Shown: one piece after another, positions 1 to 6,346 of the stretch | Layout of the letters: each line of letters opens with the position of its first letter | Position numbering within the stretch: the first letter of the stretch is position 1 | NCBI GenBank assembly: GCA_937877685.1 | Contig: CALFGU010000091.1 | Location: 1 to 6,452 of the forward strand | Direction of reading: 5' to 3' | Length of the DNA stretch: 6,452 bases | Origin: an uncultured Prevotella sp. | GTDB lineage: Bacteria > Bacteroidota > Bacteroidia > Bacteroidales > Bacteroidaceae | Made by a program: the position numbers and the translations under genes | Notes under the pieces: model-generated | Seen by the model: only the letters and a program-made list of their open reading frames with translations | Databases searched by the model: none | What the model was told of the DNA's origin: nothing

Positions 1-2760
1 GACTTGGCGCGCAACCGCCACATGAACCTTGATGCTACAAGTTGGTATCTGAACAATAAGAACATGTCGCTTGCTCTGGCCAACGATGCGTTGTACGCTG
101 GTGTGGATGGCGTGGTTATCAACTTGGCAGAGTGTGCTGCACGAAATGGCGATGACTTTGCCGTTGAAATGTGGTTCTGCGCAGAAAGAGAGCAGGATCA
201 TGCGTTGGCTTATCTGTTCCATACTGATGCGTTCAGCGTAGTGCTTGAGAACAGAAAGTTGTCACTCCGTGCGGATGACAAGGTGCTCATGTCATTGGGC
301 AACAAGGCATACAACGATGATAAGTGGCACCACTTGGCCATCAATGTGCTGCGCAATGGTAACACGAGCGTCTATATCGATGGTGAGGCTGTGGGACAGA
401 TTGCTTCGGCAAATGTTCCTGCTTTGCAGACGGCCTACATGAGTCTTGGCGGTCAGCGCGTCGAAGTAGTGACTGAAAAGGAAGACAAAAACGAAGTTCA
501 TTATGAAATGCACGACAAGTTGAAGGTGCAGTTCGATGAAATTCGCGTATGGAACGCTACTTTGAATGCGAATGTATTGCGCGACCGCATGTATACACGC
601 CTCAAAGGCGATGAACCCGGACTTGCGGCTTACTATCCGTTTGAGGAAGAAAAGCTCGACGGTAATATGCAGGTTGTTACGGAAGGTTCAGCAATGGATA
701 TGGTGACACGTCGCCATAAGGCTACTGGACTCAGAGATAACAATTATGCGATTGTCTGCACCGACGAGGCACCCGCCCTCAAGCCTGTGCCTGGAGAAAC
801 GAATGTGAACTACAACTTCGTGGCAAGCGAGCGCGGTATCGTCATCGAATTGGGTGAGGATGCCAACCGCATGGAGGGTGTAACGGTGAACATCACCGTG
901 AAGGATGTGCTCGACCTCAATGGTAACAAATCACTTCCCATTACCTGGACGGCGCTCGTACAGCGCAACCAGTTGTCGTGGTTTGATAATACCCTTGATG
1001 TGGTAGGTCGCATCGGTGAAGAGAAGAAGTTCACCGCTACCGTGACCAACCAAAGCGCACAGACGGAGTATTGGGCATTGAATGACCTCCCCTCATGGTT
1101 GAGTGCGAACTTCACATCAGGTGCGCTCCCCGCACTCGGCACACAGGAAATCACATTCACCGTAGACGCTTCGGCGCCGACAGGCAAGAGCGAGTTCACG
1201 GTTTACATGAGTGGTAACAATGCTATTCTTGTTCCGCTTACGGTGAACATGAACTTGAGAAGCGAAGCACCTGATTGGAGTGTAGAACCTGCCGACTATG
1301 AAACGAATGCAACGCTGTTTGGTGCGGTTAAGATCAATGTTGATGACAAGGTAATGTTCAGCGAAGATGAAGACGACCTTGTAGCAGCATTCATCGACGG
1401 CAAGTGTGCGGGTGTTACAAACGTACAGTATGAAGATTTCAGCGACAGTTATCGCATATACCTTAATATATATGGAAACTCTGACGCTATTGGTAAGGAA
1501 ATCGAACTGAAAGTTTGGGACGCAAGTACAGGTGTTGTTCACCCGATTGTGATGGCATACAAAAACCTTGGCTGTGACGTTGAAAACGAAAAGGCAACTG
1601 TGCTTCACTTCGAGGAAAATGCTACATGGGGTGACTTTGACAATACCTACCTTGTCTATGCTACCAACTACATACAGCAGAGCACACCGTTGAAGAAGAA
1701 CTGGAACTGGATTTCTGTACATGTAAACAACGTTGAGAGCCAAAATGCAATCAACTATGTTCTTGAAAGTATCAATCCTAATGGTAACCTTATCAAGAAT
1801 AAGTCTGCTCACAGCTTGTATATTGACCAAGTTGGTATATGGAACGAAGGTAACGGTGCTGTTTCAAACGTTACGACAAGTTCGATGTACAAATTGCAAA
1901 TGAATGCTGCCGACACACTTGTTGTAAATGGCGAACTCGCCAACGGTGTTGAGGTTGGACTCGCAAAGGGATGGAACTGGATTCCTTATACCCGCAATTT
2001 CACATTGTCACTTGACGATGCTTTGGCAAGTGCTGAACCGATGAAGAACGATCAGATTAAGGGTCAGGAAGGTTTTGCTATGTACAACGGCACGGCATGG
2101 AGCGGTACACTCAAATCGTTGGTACCAGGTAGAGGTTATCTCTACAGTAGCAGATCAGCGGATGAAAAGACGCTTACATATCCTGAAAAACGCAATGTGG
2201 AAATGATTGCGAAGGCTCCGGCACGCAGAATGACTTCTGTCAGCATGTTTGCACCGATAGATCCTTGTGAATTCGAAAGCAACATGACTGTACTTGCCGT
2301 CTGCGATGAAGAAGACTTTATAGGAAATGTACAGGAACTTGCAGTGTTTGACGGAGCAAGATGTATGGCTGTTGCGAAGCCTGACGCTGACGGTTTCTTC
2401 TTCCTGACAATTCCTGGTGACAAGACGGTGACGGGCAGACTCTCCATCGTTGCTGTTGTTGACGGCAATGTTGTTGAAGCTTCCACATCGCTCTTCTTCA
2501 GCGAAGATGCAACGTATGGTGATTTCGACAGACCGTTTAAGGTTGCCTTAAGAAATGCGACTACTGCCATCGATGAAATCCTGGCAAGTGGTGACTATAA
2601 CAGAATGAAGATTGTCGACTTGAGCGGACGTACGTTCTATTCAGGAACTGTGTCTGATTTCAATGAGAATGACTTAAAGGATGATCTCTACATCTTTGAG
2701 TTCTTCACCGCTGACGGTCAGATTGTATGTTATAAAAAGTATATTAGACGCAATAAGTAA
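1..2760 (+). CDS. Large multidomain secreted/surface protein, LamG-like with C-terminal sorting-like tail (5' end missing)
   Basis: The frame is open from the first base, so this is the C-terminal 919 codons of a longer protein; the TTG at 4 is not a credible start. Numbering from that TTG, residues about 30-215 resemble a concanavalin A-like LamG domain (Laminin_G_3 type): FAVEMWF, KWHHLAINV, VYIDGE, FDEIRVWNATL and GLAAYYPFEEE in the usual order. Residues about 325-415 resemble a BACON/Ig-like beta-sandwich (LPSWLS, then TFTVDASAPTG). Residues 432-552 and 748-848 are two copies of one beta-rich module, each closing with a W/Y-GDFD motif. Between them are two WNWI repeats (565-630 and 655-716). 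The last 60 residues (IVDLSGRTFYSG...LYIFEF) resemble a type IX secretion sorting domain. The likely role is a cell-surface or secreted binding protein, perhaps for glycans; no catalytic motif is visible and the ligand is unknown. It is first in a coupled three-gene unit. Confidence 0.85.
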   Translation, partial: DLARNRHMNLDATSWYLNNKNMSLALANDALYAGVDGVVINLAECAARNGDDFAVEMWFCAEREQDHALAYLFHTDAFSVVLENRKLSLRADDKVLMSLGNKAYNDDKWHHLAINVLRNGNTSVYIDGEAVGQIASANVPALQTAYMSLGGQRVEVVTEKEDKNEVHYEMHDKLKVQFDEIRVWNATLNANVLRDRMYTRLKGDEPGLAAYYPFEEEKLDGNMQVVTEGSAMDMVTRRHKATGLRDNNYAIVCTDEAPALKPVPGETNVNYNFVASERGIVIELGEDANRMEGVTVNITVKDVLDLNGNKSLPITWTALVQRNQLSWFDNTLDVVGRIGEEKKFTATVTNQSAQTEYWALNDLPSWLSANFTSGALPALGTQEITFTVDASAPTGKSEFTVYMSGNNAILVPLTVNMNLRSEAPDWSVEPADYETNATLFGAVKINVDDKVMFSEDEDDLVAAFIDGKCAGVTNVQYEDFSDSYRIYLNIYGNSDAIGKEIELKVWDASTGVVHPIVMAYKNLGCDVENEKATVLHFEENATWGDFDNTYLVYATNYIQQSTPLKKNWNWISVHVNNVESQNAINYVLESINPNGNLIKNKSAHSLYIDQVGIWNEGNGAVSNVTTSSMYKLQMNAADTLVVNGELANGVEVGLAKGWNWIPYTRNFTLSLDDALASAEPMKNDQIKGQEGFAMYNGTAWSGTLKSLVPGRGYLYSSRSADEKTLTYPEKRNVEMIAKAPARRMTSVSMFAPIDPCEFESNMTVLAVCDEEDFIGNVQELAVFDGARCMAVAKPDADGFFFLTIPGDKTVTGRLSIVAVVDGNVVEASTSLFFSEDATYGDFDRPFKVALRNATTAIDEILASGDYNRMKIVDLSGRTFYSGTVSDFNENDLKDDLYIFEFFTADGQIVCYKKYIRRNK
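1297..1659 (+). other. Beta-rich repeat module, copy 1 (within first gene)
   Basis: Residues 432-552 of the first protein. The segment starts with YETNATLFGAVKI, continues with DDLVAAFIDGKCAGV and IELKVWDASTGVV, and closes with EENATWGDFDNTYLVYA. The same order (N-[AM]-T strand, acidic stretch, [AG]-x-F-x-G-x-C, hydrophobic strand, closing GDFD) is seen in copy 2 of this protein and in the next gene's product. I know this arrangement from Bacteroidetes surface proteins but cannot assign it a named family. The similarity was judged by eye. Confidence 0.55.
1696..2151 (+). other. Tandem WNWI repeats (within first gene)
   Basis: Residues 565-630 and 655-716 are two divergent copies of a roughly 65-residue unit. 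Each starts with a WNWI motif (KKNWNWISVHV and AKGWNWIPYTR), followed by a helix-like stretch rich in Ala/Leu/Ser, then an N-x-I-K motif (NLIKNKSAHSLY and DQIKGQEGFAMY), a Trp-containing turn (GIWNEG and TAWSGTL), and an ending with an aromatic pair (SMYKLQM and RGYLYSS). Such pairs are common in large Bacteroidales surface proteins. Their function is unknown to me. Confidence 0.6.
2245..2547 (+). other. Beta-rich repeat module, copy 2 (within first gene)
   Basis: Residues 748-848 of the first protein: ESNMTVLAV, then ELAVFDGARCMAVA, a strand at FFFLTIPG, RLSIVAVVDGNVV, and the closing SEDATYGDFDRPFKVAL. It is shorter than copy 1 and leads directly into the sorting-like C-terminus. The opening ESNMTV is very close to ESNFTM in the product of the next gene, which suggests that the two proteins share an ancestral module. 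Confidence 0.55.
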
Positions 2761-3905
2761 TGACTAAAAAACTATTTACAGTAGTGGTGCTTCTATGCAC
2801 CACTACTCTATTATTAAAAGCACAGGACTACGAACCCAACTGGTTTAAAAAGGGTGAAAACTTTTTTAACGCCGTTGACAAAAACACCGAGAGCAATTTT
2901 ACGATGGACGTAATCGGCACCATTGACGGTGAACGTTGCGACAGTGCTTACGAGATTGGTGTCTTCTGCGGTGACGAATGCCGTGCGACAATGCCTTATT
3001 CCTCTTCGTCACGAATCATGCACGAATATTTCGGTTACTATTCTGTGTTGACCATTAACGGAGAGGCTGGCGAAAATTTCAGTTTCCGCCTTTACGACCA
3101 CCGAAACAATGTTGAGGTAGGCGCCTTGACTCCTCCTGAGGTATTGCCTTATGTGGCAGACAAGCAATATGGTTCGTTCAACGAAGGACTCTATAACCTT
3201 GCTTTCAACGAGAGTACGACCCACCGCACAACTCTAACCATAGATGATGCTACCGATTTGCCCTTTACGGGAAAACAGTACAGCATCACAGCCGACGGCA
3301 TAGAGTGCCGCTATACACGCAATGCCTATCTTGACGGCGGTTACGAGACGATTGTGCTTCCCTTTGATGCCGATATCACTTCTATAAAAGCTCAAGGTTT
3401 CGTCTTTGAGAAGTTCGAAGGTTTTGGCAACAACACCATCAGGTTCGTAGAACTTGAGGAGGGCGAAATGCTGAAGGCGGGAGTTGCATACATATTCCGC
3501 TATTCAGGCACTCCGTCGGACGACAGACAGGAACTTCTGTTTGAAGCTGCTGTGCAACAGCTGAACGACGAGATTATTACGGAAGAAGGTTGGGCTGGCA
3601 CATTCAAGGCGATGAGTGGCAATGAAGTTGCTGGAAAGTATATTTTTAACTTGACAGGCGACAAGATGCAAAAAGCCGGAAACGGAGCATCATTAGCGCC
3701 GTATCATGCCTGCTTGACACTCCCCGAGCATCTCAACACCGCGATGCTTACCGTTGTGCACAGCAGAGTTACTACAGGTATTGATAATCTGCAACAGCAT
3801 GGCGACGGTGCAGAAATAATTTATGACCTGAGCGGAAGGATTCTCAAGGAGTGGCCTCGCAGTGGTATGATTATTAAGAACCAGAAAAAGATATACGTAA
3901 GATGA
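2760..3905 (+). CDS. Secreted hypothetical protein with shared surface module and sorting-like C-terminus
   Basis: A complete 381-aa protein. The ATG uses the last A of the upstream TAA stop (one-base overlap), which implies translational coupling. Residues 1-21 form a signal peptide (MTKKLFTVVVLLCTTTLLLKA), with likely cleavage before Q22, as is common in Bacteroidetes. Residues 45-150 match the module found twice in the preceding protein (ESNFTMDVIG, YEIGVFCGDECRAT, FSFRLYDHRNNVEV, closing KQYGSFNEGLYNLAF). Residues about 175-335 form a second beta-rich region with YTRN, ETIVLPFDADI and a long acidic stretch, of a kind frequent in Prevotella secreted proteins. The C-terminus (IIYDLSGRILKEW...KNQKKIYVR) resembles a type IX secretion sorting domain. 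It is probably secreted or surface-attached and works with the upstream protein. The biochemical function is unknown and no catalytic motif is visible. Confidence 0.85.
   Translation: MTKKLFTVVVLLCTTTLLLKAQDYEPNWFKKGENFFNAVDKNTESNFTMDVIGTIDGERCDSAYEIGVFCGDECRATMPYSSSSRIMHEYFGYYSVLTINGEAGENFSFRLYDHRNNVEVGALTPPEVLPYVADKQYGSFNEGLYNLAFNESTTHRTTLTIDDATDLPFTGKQYSITADGIECRYTRNAYLDGGYETIVLPFDADITSIKAQGFVFEKFEGFGNNTIRFVELEEGEMLKAGVAYIFRYSGTPSDDRQELLFEAAVQQLNDEIITEEGWAGTFKAMSGNEVAGKYIFNLTGDKMQKAGNGASLAPYHACLTLPEHLNTAMLTVVHSRVTTGIDNLQQHGDGAEIIYDLSGRILKEWPRSGMIIKNQKKIYVR
2780..2807 (+). other. Perfect 11-bp hairpin inside the signal-peptide codons
   Basis: AGTAGTGGTGC (2780-2790) is the exact reverse complement of GCACCACTACT (2797-2807), with a six-base loop TTCTAT. 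It begins 20 bases after the first base of the second gene's ATG and encodes part of the hydrophobic core (V-V-V-L-L-C-T-T-T). No U-tract follows, so it is not a standard terminator. In mRNA it could affect translation initiation, RNA processing or message stability between the first and second genes. The structure is seen directly; any role is inferred. Confidence 0.6.
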
Positions 3906-4090
3906 TGCGAAAGAAGAAGGTTGAATATCAGAGTCCCCAAATGTCTGTTGTGGAAACAATAATGTGCAACATGCTTTGTGCAAGCATTGAGATTTCTAAC
4001 GACGAAATAAATACTCAAGGACGCACCAACAAAAGAAAAGAAGTTGGTGCATGGTCTGAGGAAATGTGGAGTCAGAAACGTTGGGAATAG
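3902..4090 (+). CDS. Small hypothetical protein (62 aa), last gene of the operon
   Basis: Its ATG lies inside the stop of the preceding gene (ATGA, four-base overlap); a second ATG follows immediately at 3905, so the product is 61 or 62 aa. The start (MMRKKKVEYQSPQMSVVE) and the middle (MCNMLCASIEISND) fit a pattern common among small Bacteroidales proteins: a basic N-terminus, Y-x-S/T-P, V-V-E, then a short hydrophobic stretch ending LCAS or LLAGS. The C-terminus is polar and Trp-rich (AWSEEMWSQKRWE). There is no clear signal peptidase site, lipobox or transmembrane helix. The function is unknown. Coding status rests on the tight overlap and the family-like pattern; chance openness of a 62-codon frame cannot be ruled out. 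An 8-bp inverted repeat (4023-4030 and 4043-4050, A-rich 12-base loop) lies within it. Confidence 0.62.
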   Translation: MMRKKKVEYQSPQMSVVETIMCNMLCASIEISNDEINTQGRTNKRKEVGAWSEEMWSQKRWE

Positions 4091-4117
4091 TGCCCCAAAG
4101 TTTTTCTAAATAACATT

Positions 4118-4159
4118 AGAGGGTGTGTCGAAACGCAAGATTTCGGCACACCCTCTTTA
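4118..4159 (+). terminator. Rho-independent-like terminator of the three-gene operon
   Basis: AGAGGGTGTGTCGAAA (4118-4133) pairs with TTTCGGCACACCCTCT (4141-4156) across a seven-base loop, giving a 16-bp stem in which the only non-Watson-Crick position is a U-G pair. A short T run (4156-4158) follows. It starts 28 bases after the stop of the 62-aa gene. The T tract is short for a canonical terminator, but the stem is strong and the position is right. The element is close to symmetric, but the minus-strand side has no T run directly after the stem. Confidence 0.8.
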
Positions 4160-4231
4160 GTTGTGTAAGCACAATAAAATGCAGGGCTGTTGAATTTGGA
4201 ATATTGCTGTCCGGTAAAATTTATCTCTTTA
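4160..4231. other. Non-coding spacer, nothing recognised
   Basis: This A/T-rich stretch lies between the operon terminator and the palindromic repeat element. I see no convincing gene, promoter or structured RNA in it. Frames open across it also run through the terminator and repeats and look like chance. Confidence 0.5.
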
Positions 4232-4447
4232 TTTTAGAGAACACGAATTGCACGAATAACACGAATCCTTGCGGGGCGTTATCTTTGCTTATCGCATACG
4301 AACCAAAGGTCGCGCAAGCAATTGCACGAATACCCTCCGGATGGCATTCGTGTTATTCGCCTCTGATTAAGAAATATTCATCCCGCATGGAGATTGACTT
4401 GCGCGACCTTCGGTTCGTGTTATTCGTGAAATTCGTGTTCTCTTAAA
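4232..4447. repeat. Imperfect palindromic intergenic repeat element built from 9-base units
   Basis: The outer arms 4232-4265 and 4414-4447 are inverted copies matching at 32 of 34 positions. A second pair, 4298-4318 and 4398-4418, matches at 20 of 21. In the right half the two arms are contiguous; in the left half they are separated by 32 bases. A small central hairpin (CACGAAT at 4325-4331 with ATTCGTG at 4346-4352) lies between. Within the outer arms the core CACGAAT recurs every nine bases (4242, 4251, 4260), and its complement does the same on the right (GTTCGTG 4413, ATTCGTG 4422 and 4431). There is no transposase gene, and I could not define a target-site duplication. It sits between convergent genes and may be a REP- or MITE-like element. 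In RNA it could fold into a long stem on either strand and act as a bidirectional transcription barrier. Confidence 0.7.
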
Positions 4448-4484
4448 CATAGAAATTCTCGTTTTTTTCGGTTGAATATCTATG
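4448..4484 (-). terminator. Weak hairpin, possible terminator of the ABC-F gene
   Basis: CATAGAAATT (4448-4457) and AATATCTATG (4475-4484) are inverted copies with one mismatch, separated by 17 bases that include a run of seven T on the + strand. Read on the minus strand, the stem is followed by TTTAAG, a short U-tract. The stem is A/T-rich and lies 100 bases past the ABC-F stop, so assignment as its terminator is tentative. The adjacent palindrome may serve that function instead. Confidence 0.28.
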
Positions 4485-4549
4485 AGGGGACTTGTATGAG
4501 TACAACTATCCATCAAACAAAGAGTTATCTATATTTACCAGACAGCAAT

Positions 4550-4576
4550 AATAGGGATAATAGGAACTATAGGAGG
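4550..4576. repeat. Three 9-base degenerate tandem units (AATAGGANN)
   Basis: AATAGGGAT, AATAGGAAC and TATAGGAGG lie head to tail. They end seven bases before the last base of the ABC-F stop codon complement. The unit differs in sequence from the other two intergenic arrays in the window but has the same nine-base period. No role is evident. Confidence 0.55.
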
Positions 4577-4583
4577 AGACTGG

Positions 4584-6224
4584 TTATTTGTTCTTACGCT
4601 CCAACTCTTGGAGTTCTGCCATCTTCTTTGTCTGGAGGAACTCATAGACACCGCAGAGGTGTTCACGCACCTTGCCGTGACCAAATTCATAAACCTTTGT
4701 GGCAAGTCCGTCAAGGAAGTCACGGTCGTGAGACACGCAGATGAGCGTTCCGTCAAAGTCCTGAAGCGCTTGCTTAAGCACGTCCTTGGTTTTGAGATCC
4801 AAGTGGTTGGTAGGTTCGTCGAGGATGAGCAAATTCACGGGTTCGAGCAAGAGTTTGAGCAATGCCAAGCGGGTGCGCTCACCTCCGGAAAGTACTTTCA
4901 CCTTCTTCGTGCTCGCCTCTCCGCCAAACATGAATGCGCCCAGCAAATCGCGAATCTTGTTTCGGATTTCGCCCTTGGCTACGTCATCAATGGTTTGGAA
5001 AACGGTGAGATTTTCGTCCAAGAGTGACGCTTGGTTTTGTGCGAAGTAACCAATCTGCACGTTGTGACCCAGGGTAAGGGTGCCTTCATGCTGAAGTTCG
5101 CCCATGATACACTTGACGAGTGTAGATTTACCCTCACCGTTGCGCCCTACGAACGCCACCTTGTCGCCACGCTCAATCATGAGGTTGACATTTGCGAAGA
5201 TGCGCTTGTCGTCAAAAGCCTTGCCCACACCGTCCATCGTAACAGGATAATTTCCAGAACGGGGCGAAGGCGGGAACTTTAGGCGAAGGTGAGACGTGTC
5301 TTCTTCATCCACTTCTACGAGTTCGAGTTTCTCCAACATCTTCACGCGACTCTGCACCTGGAAGGTCTTTGAGTACGTGCCCTTGAAGCGTTCGATGAAG
5401 TCCTTGGTTTCTTGAATCATCTTCTGCTGCTCTTCCCATTGCTTCATTTGCTGTTCGTGGCGCTCGGCACGGAGTTGGAGGTACTGCGTATAGGGCACTT
5501 TGTAGTCGTAGATTCGCCCCATGGTGACTTCAATGGTACGCGTCGTGATGTTATCTACAAACTTACGGTCGTGACTGATTACGACAACCGCCTTGCCGTT
5601 ACTAATGAGGAAGTCTTCTAACCATCCGATGGACTCAATGTCCAAGTGGTTCGTAGGTTCGTCGAGAAGGAGCACGTCGGGATTCTTGAGCAAGAGTTTT
5701 GCCAACTCAATGCGCATGCGCCAACCGCCAGAAAATTCGCTGGTTTGGCGGTTGAAGTCGCTACGTTCAAAACCAAGACCGAGAAGCGTCTTTTCCACGT
5801 CCTCCTCGAAGTGGGTCATGTCGATGGCATAGAATTTCTCGCTCATCGTAGCCACTTTTTCGATGAGTTCCATGTAAGAGTCGCTCTCGTAATCGGTGCG
5901 CTCCGCCAATTCTTTGTTGAGCGCATCAATTTGCGCCTCCATCTCGTGGAGGTGGGCAAAGGCTTGTGCTGTTTCTTCAAAAACGGTGCGTCCGTCTTCC
6001 GTCATCAAGTGCTGGGGAAGATAGGCAATGACGGTGTCTTTAGGCGCAGAAACCTGTCCGCGAGTAGCGGTGCGAACGCCTGCAAGTATTTTGAGCAGTG
6101 TGCTCTTACCGGCGCCGTTCTTACCCATAAGGGCAATACGGTCTTTTTCGTTAATAACAAAACTGATGTCGCTAAACAGGGTGCTGCCGCCAAATTCAAC
6201 GGTAAGTCCATCTACTGAAACCAC
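4584..6224 (-). CDS. ABC-F family ATPase, YheS/Uup-like ribosome-associated translation factor
   Basis: A complete 546-aa soluble protein with two ABC ATPase domains and no membrane segment. Domain 1: Walker A GKNGAGKST (34-42), signature SGGWR (165-169), Walker B LLLDEPTNHLD (185-195), switch His 218. Domain 2: Walker A GRNGEGKST (360-368), signature LSGGER (445-450), Walker B LLILDEPTNHLD (465-476), switch His 499. The charged helical linker (about 240-325, including ERFKGTYSKTFQVQSRVKMLEKLE in two parts, 278-290 and 291-301) corresponds to the P-site tRNA interaction motif and most resembles YheS/Uup; an EttA-type arm is not evident and the long C-terminal extension of Uup/YheS is absent. 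The family binds the ribosomal E site and modulates peptidyl-tRNA in an ATP-dependent way. All catalytic residues are intact. The start is GTG at 6224-6222: an in-frame TAA lies five codons upstream with no ATG between, and MVSVDGL is a usual family start. A housekeeping role is more likely than antibiotic resistance. Confidence 0.93.
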   Translation of the reverse strand: MVSVDGLTVEFGGSTLFSDISFVINEKDRIALMGKNGAGKSTLLKILAGVRTATRGQVSAPKDTVIAYLPQHLMTEDGRTVFEETAQAFAHLHEMEAQIDALNKELAERTDYESDSYMELIEKVATMSEKFYAIDMTHFEEDVEKTLLGLGFERSDFNRQTSEFSGGWRMRIELAKLLLKNPDVLLLDEPTNHLDIESIGWLEDFLISNGKAVVVISHDRKFVDNITTRTIEVTMGRIYDYKVPYTQYLQLRAERHEQQMKQWEEQQKMIQETKDFIERFKGTYSKTFQVQSRVKMLEKLELVEVDEEDTSHLRLKFPPSPRSGNYPVTMDGVGKAFDDKRIFANVNLMIERGDKVAFVGRNGEGKSTLVKCIMGELQHEGTLTLGHNVQIGYFAQNQASLLDENLTVFQTIDDVAKGEIRNKIRDLLGAFMFGGEASTKKVKVLSGGERTRLALLKLLLEPVNLLILDEPTNHLDLKTKDVLKQALQDFDGTLICVSHDRDFLDGLATKVYEFGHGKVREHLCGVYEFLQTKKMAELQELERKNK

Positions 6225-6261
6225 GATATATACTTCTTATTTAATTGTTACTTAATATAGG

Positions 6262-6293
6262 TGACGCAACTTTCGCACGCTTCAGTTGCGTCA
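6262..6293 (-). promoter_or_regulatory. Perfect 10-bp hairpin in the presumed 5' leader of the ABC-F gene
   Basis: TGACGCAACT (6262-6271) and AGTTGCGTCA (6284-6293) are exact inverted copies with a 12-base loop. The structure lies 37 bases upstream of the GTG start. On the minus strand no T run follows, and on the + strand only GGTTTTG follows. It could be a leader hairpin, a DNA-binding palindrome, or a weak terminator for transcription on the + strand. The inverted repeat is certain; the role is not. Confidence 0.5.
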
Positions 6294-6321
6294 GGTTTTG
6301 AGGTTGTTAGGTCTTGAGTTT

Positions 6322-6346
6322 TTTAAGGTGCCATCTGGACCTTAAA
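6322..6346. other. Second hairpin in the ABC-F upstream region
   Basis: Bases 6322-6329 pair with 6339-6346 and, after a one-base bulge at 6330, 6331-6332 pair with 6337-6338, leaving a four-base loop. The right arm overlaps the first TTAAAGACC unit. On the minus strand the loop contains an ATG followed by GCA CCT TAA, a three-codon frame too short to call as a gene. Confidence 0.4.

Noticed and set aside
1117..1830. A 237-codon minus-strand open frame antisense to the first gene
   Set aside because: The + strand frame shows recognisable domains throughout. The antisense product has no recognisable motif, is unusually rich in Val and Cys, and has no supporting context.
4160..4231. Possible insertion-sequence end (region around CTGTCCGGTAAAATT)
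   Set aside because: The block looked like an IS terminal repeat, but no matching inverted copy, transposase or target duplication is present in the window, so there is no support.
4123..4446. A 107-codon + strand open frame across the terminator and the palindrome
   Set aside because: It begins inside the terminator stem and most of it is the nine-base repeat, whose multiple-of-three period keeps frames open artificially. The Thr/Asn-rich and Phe/Val-rich stretches are translations of the repeat arms.
4491..4509. Small inverted repeat TTGTA / TACAA near 4493-4506
   Set aside because: Only a five-base stem, within chance expectation for A/T-rich intergenic DNA.
5646..6218. A 190-codon + strand open frame opposite the ABC-F gene
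   Set aside because: It is a shadow of strongly conserved ABC motifs on the minus strand; the sequence has no domain of its own.
4584..6224. Antibiotic-resistance ABC-F protein
   Set aside because: The linker is of the YheS/Uup kind and no resistance-type extended linker stands out. A phylogenetic placement would decide.
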